DNA of 6,655 nt from an uncultured Bacilli bacterium (lineage in GTDB: Bacteria; Bacillota_I; Bacilli_A; ML615J-28; CAG-313). The notes beneath the pieces were generated by a model. The model had not been told where the DNA came from. It was given only the letters and a program-made list of their open reading frames with translations, and did not search any database. Within the stretch, counting starts at the first letter, position 1, and every line of letters starts with the position of its first letter. Made by a program: the position numbers and the translations under genes. Positions 5,776 to 6,655 of this stretch are shown piece after piece. Location: contig CAJGCS010000058.1 in NCBI GenBank assembly GCA_904501965.1, forward strand, positions 1 to 6,655. The letters are read 5' to 3'.

Positions 5776-6655
5776 ATGTACGATATCGATAAAATAATAA
5801 ATAAAATGACCTTACTTGAGAAAGCAAGAATCTTAACCGGTTTTAAAACAATGGAAACATATCCAATAGAAAGACTTAATGTTCCATCACTTGTCTTTTC
5901 TGATGGACCATCTGGTCTTAGAAAAGAAGATGAAAATGGAGACTCTTTAATCGGTATTTCTAACTCTCTTAAAACAACATCATTTCCATCAGGAAATAAT
6001 TTAGCTAGTACTTGGAATAAAGAATTAATATATAATGTATCATCTTCAATCGCAAATGAGTGTAAACATTATGGAGTTGATATGTTACTTGCTCCTGCAG
6101 TAAACATAAGAAGAAACCCACTTTGTGGAAGAAATTTCGAATATTATTCTGAAGATCCTTATTTAAGCGGAATAATTGGAACATACTTTGTAAGAGGACT
6201 TGAAGAAAATAGTGTTTTGGCATGTGTTAAACACTTTGCATGTAACAATAACGAAACATATCGATTTATTGGAAATAGTGTTGTAGACGAAAGAGCACTT
6301 CATGAAATTTATTTAAAACCATTTGAAATGATTATAAAAAATGCAAGACCTAGTGCAGTAATGAGTGCATATAATAAAATAAACGGTATCCATGCATCAG
6401 AAAATAAATATTTGTTAAAAGATATTCTTGAAGAAAAATGGAACTTTCATGGTTTAAATCTAACTGACTGGGGAGGTATTGTAAATAGAAAAAAAGCACT
6501 ACTTGCAGGTTGCGATTTAGAAATGCCAGGTATGAATAATCATAATATAAACGAGATTATTAATGGAGTCCAAACAGGCGAAATTAGTCAAGATGTTTTG
6601 GATAAATCTGTGAAGAAAATTCTAACTCTTTTAACAAAAAATAAAGAAAAGTATG
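5776..6655 (+). CDS. GH3 beta-glucosidase-type glycosidase, 3' truncated
   Basis: The frame is open to the right edge, giving 293 residues; GH3 enzymes of this type are usually 700-900 aa, so only the N-terminal (alpha/beta)8 domain is seen. Motifs in order: SDGPSGLR with D43, a sugar-binding Asp; GRNFEYYSEDPYL from G118; VKHFACNN with K152-H153; and LTDWGG with D231 as catalytic nucleophile. The acid/base Glu lies in the second domain, beyond the window. The family hydrolyses terminal beta-linked glucose or xylose from oligosaccharides with retention. There is no signal peptide at the N-terminus (MYDIDKIINKM), so it acts in the cytosol on imported sugars. The ATG at 5776 follows AGGAG (5765-5769) by 6 nt. 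It has its own promoter. It lacks the KHFPGHG-type motif of NagZ, so a peptidoglycan-recycling role is unlikely. Exact substrate cannot be told. Confidence 0.95.
   Translation, partial: MYDIDKIINKMTLLEKARILTGFKTMETYPIERLNVPSLVFSDGPSGLRKEDENGDSLIGISNSLKTTSFPSGNNLASTWNKELIYNVSSSIANECKHYGVDMLLAPAVNIRRNPLCGRNFEYYSEDPYLSGIIGTYFVRGLEENSVLACVKHFACNNNETYRFIGNSVVDERALHEIYLKPFEMIIKNARPSAVMSAYNKINGIHASENKYLLKDILEEKWNFHGLNLTDWGGIVNRKKALLAGCDLEMPGMNNHNINEIINGVQTGEISQDVLDKSVKKILTLLTKNKEKY

Noticed and set aside
6005..6223. 72-aa open frame on the - strand
   Set aside because: It is a shadow of the GH3 gene, whose conserved motifs cover the same bases.
5776..6655. NagZ (GH3 glucosaminidase) acting with MurQ in peptidoglycan recycling
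   Set aside because: The diagnostic KHFPGHG-type loop is absent; KHFACNN, SEDPYL and LTDWGG are typical of beta-glucosidase/xylosidase members.
1..6655. CRISPR array, tRNA, rRNA or intact mobile element
   Set aside because: No regularly spaced repeats, cloverleaf-like stretches or transposase genes were seen; no spacer exceeds about 150 bases.
1..6655. Mycoplasma-type code with TGA as Trp
   Set aside because: No TGA occurs in frame in any gene and Trp is encoded by TGG, although no gene here uses TGA as a stop either.

Overview
The window comes from a very AT-rich bacterium with compact, same-strand gene order: all seven genes lie on the + strand. The low GC, AGGAG/AGGTGA ribosome sites, short intrinsic terminators and protein types (PepO-like M13 peptidase, TM2 protein, DUF2310-like Zn-ribbon protein, GH3 glycosidase) suggest a low-GC Gram-positive, probably a gut-type Bacilli/Erysipelotrichia or Mollicutes-related lineage. 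This placement is inference. Every Trp codon I checked is TGG and no TGA falls in frame, so a Mycoplasma-type code is unlikely.

Layout. (1) 2-967: 3' part of an M13 zinc metallopeptidase, closed by a strong terminator. (2) 1103-2758: a two-gene operon made of a 299-aa protein I do not recognise and a Zn-binding protein resembling DUF2310. It has its own consensus promoter, with a perfect inverted repeat touching the -35 box. (3) 2862-3323: free methionine-(R)-sulfoxide reductase with all three family cysteines. (4) 3444-3689: a small TM2-like membrane protein with its own promoter and terminator. (5) 3836-5668: a 610-aa protein of the MurQ/glucokinase-regulatory-protein (GCKR) type with two SIS domains, a GTG start and a terminator. 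(6) 5776 to the right edge: the N-terminal third or so of a GH3 beta-glucosidase-type enzyme.

Most genes look like independent transcription units, so only the 1103-2758 pair is a convincing operon. Five promoters could be read and all have an extended -10 (TGnTAnnnT).

The most interesting item is the 610-aa protein. By eye its architecture is that of vertebrate GCKR: a MurQ-like SIS domain, an inserted second SIS domain, then the MurQ C-terminal helical region. The parts of the MurQ active site appear split between the two halves: the phosphate loop and the Glu114 equivalent are in SIS-1, the Glu83 equivalent in SIS-2. It could be a fused pseudo-dimer with one composite site or a sugar-phosphate sensor. 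A GH3 glycosidase follows it, but behind a terminator and a separate promoter. The 1103-2758 operon is the second candidate for undescribed biology.
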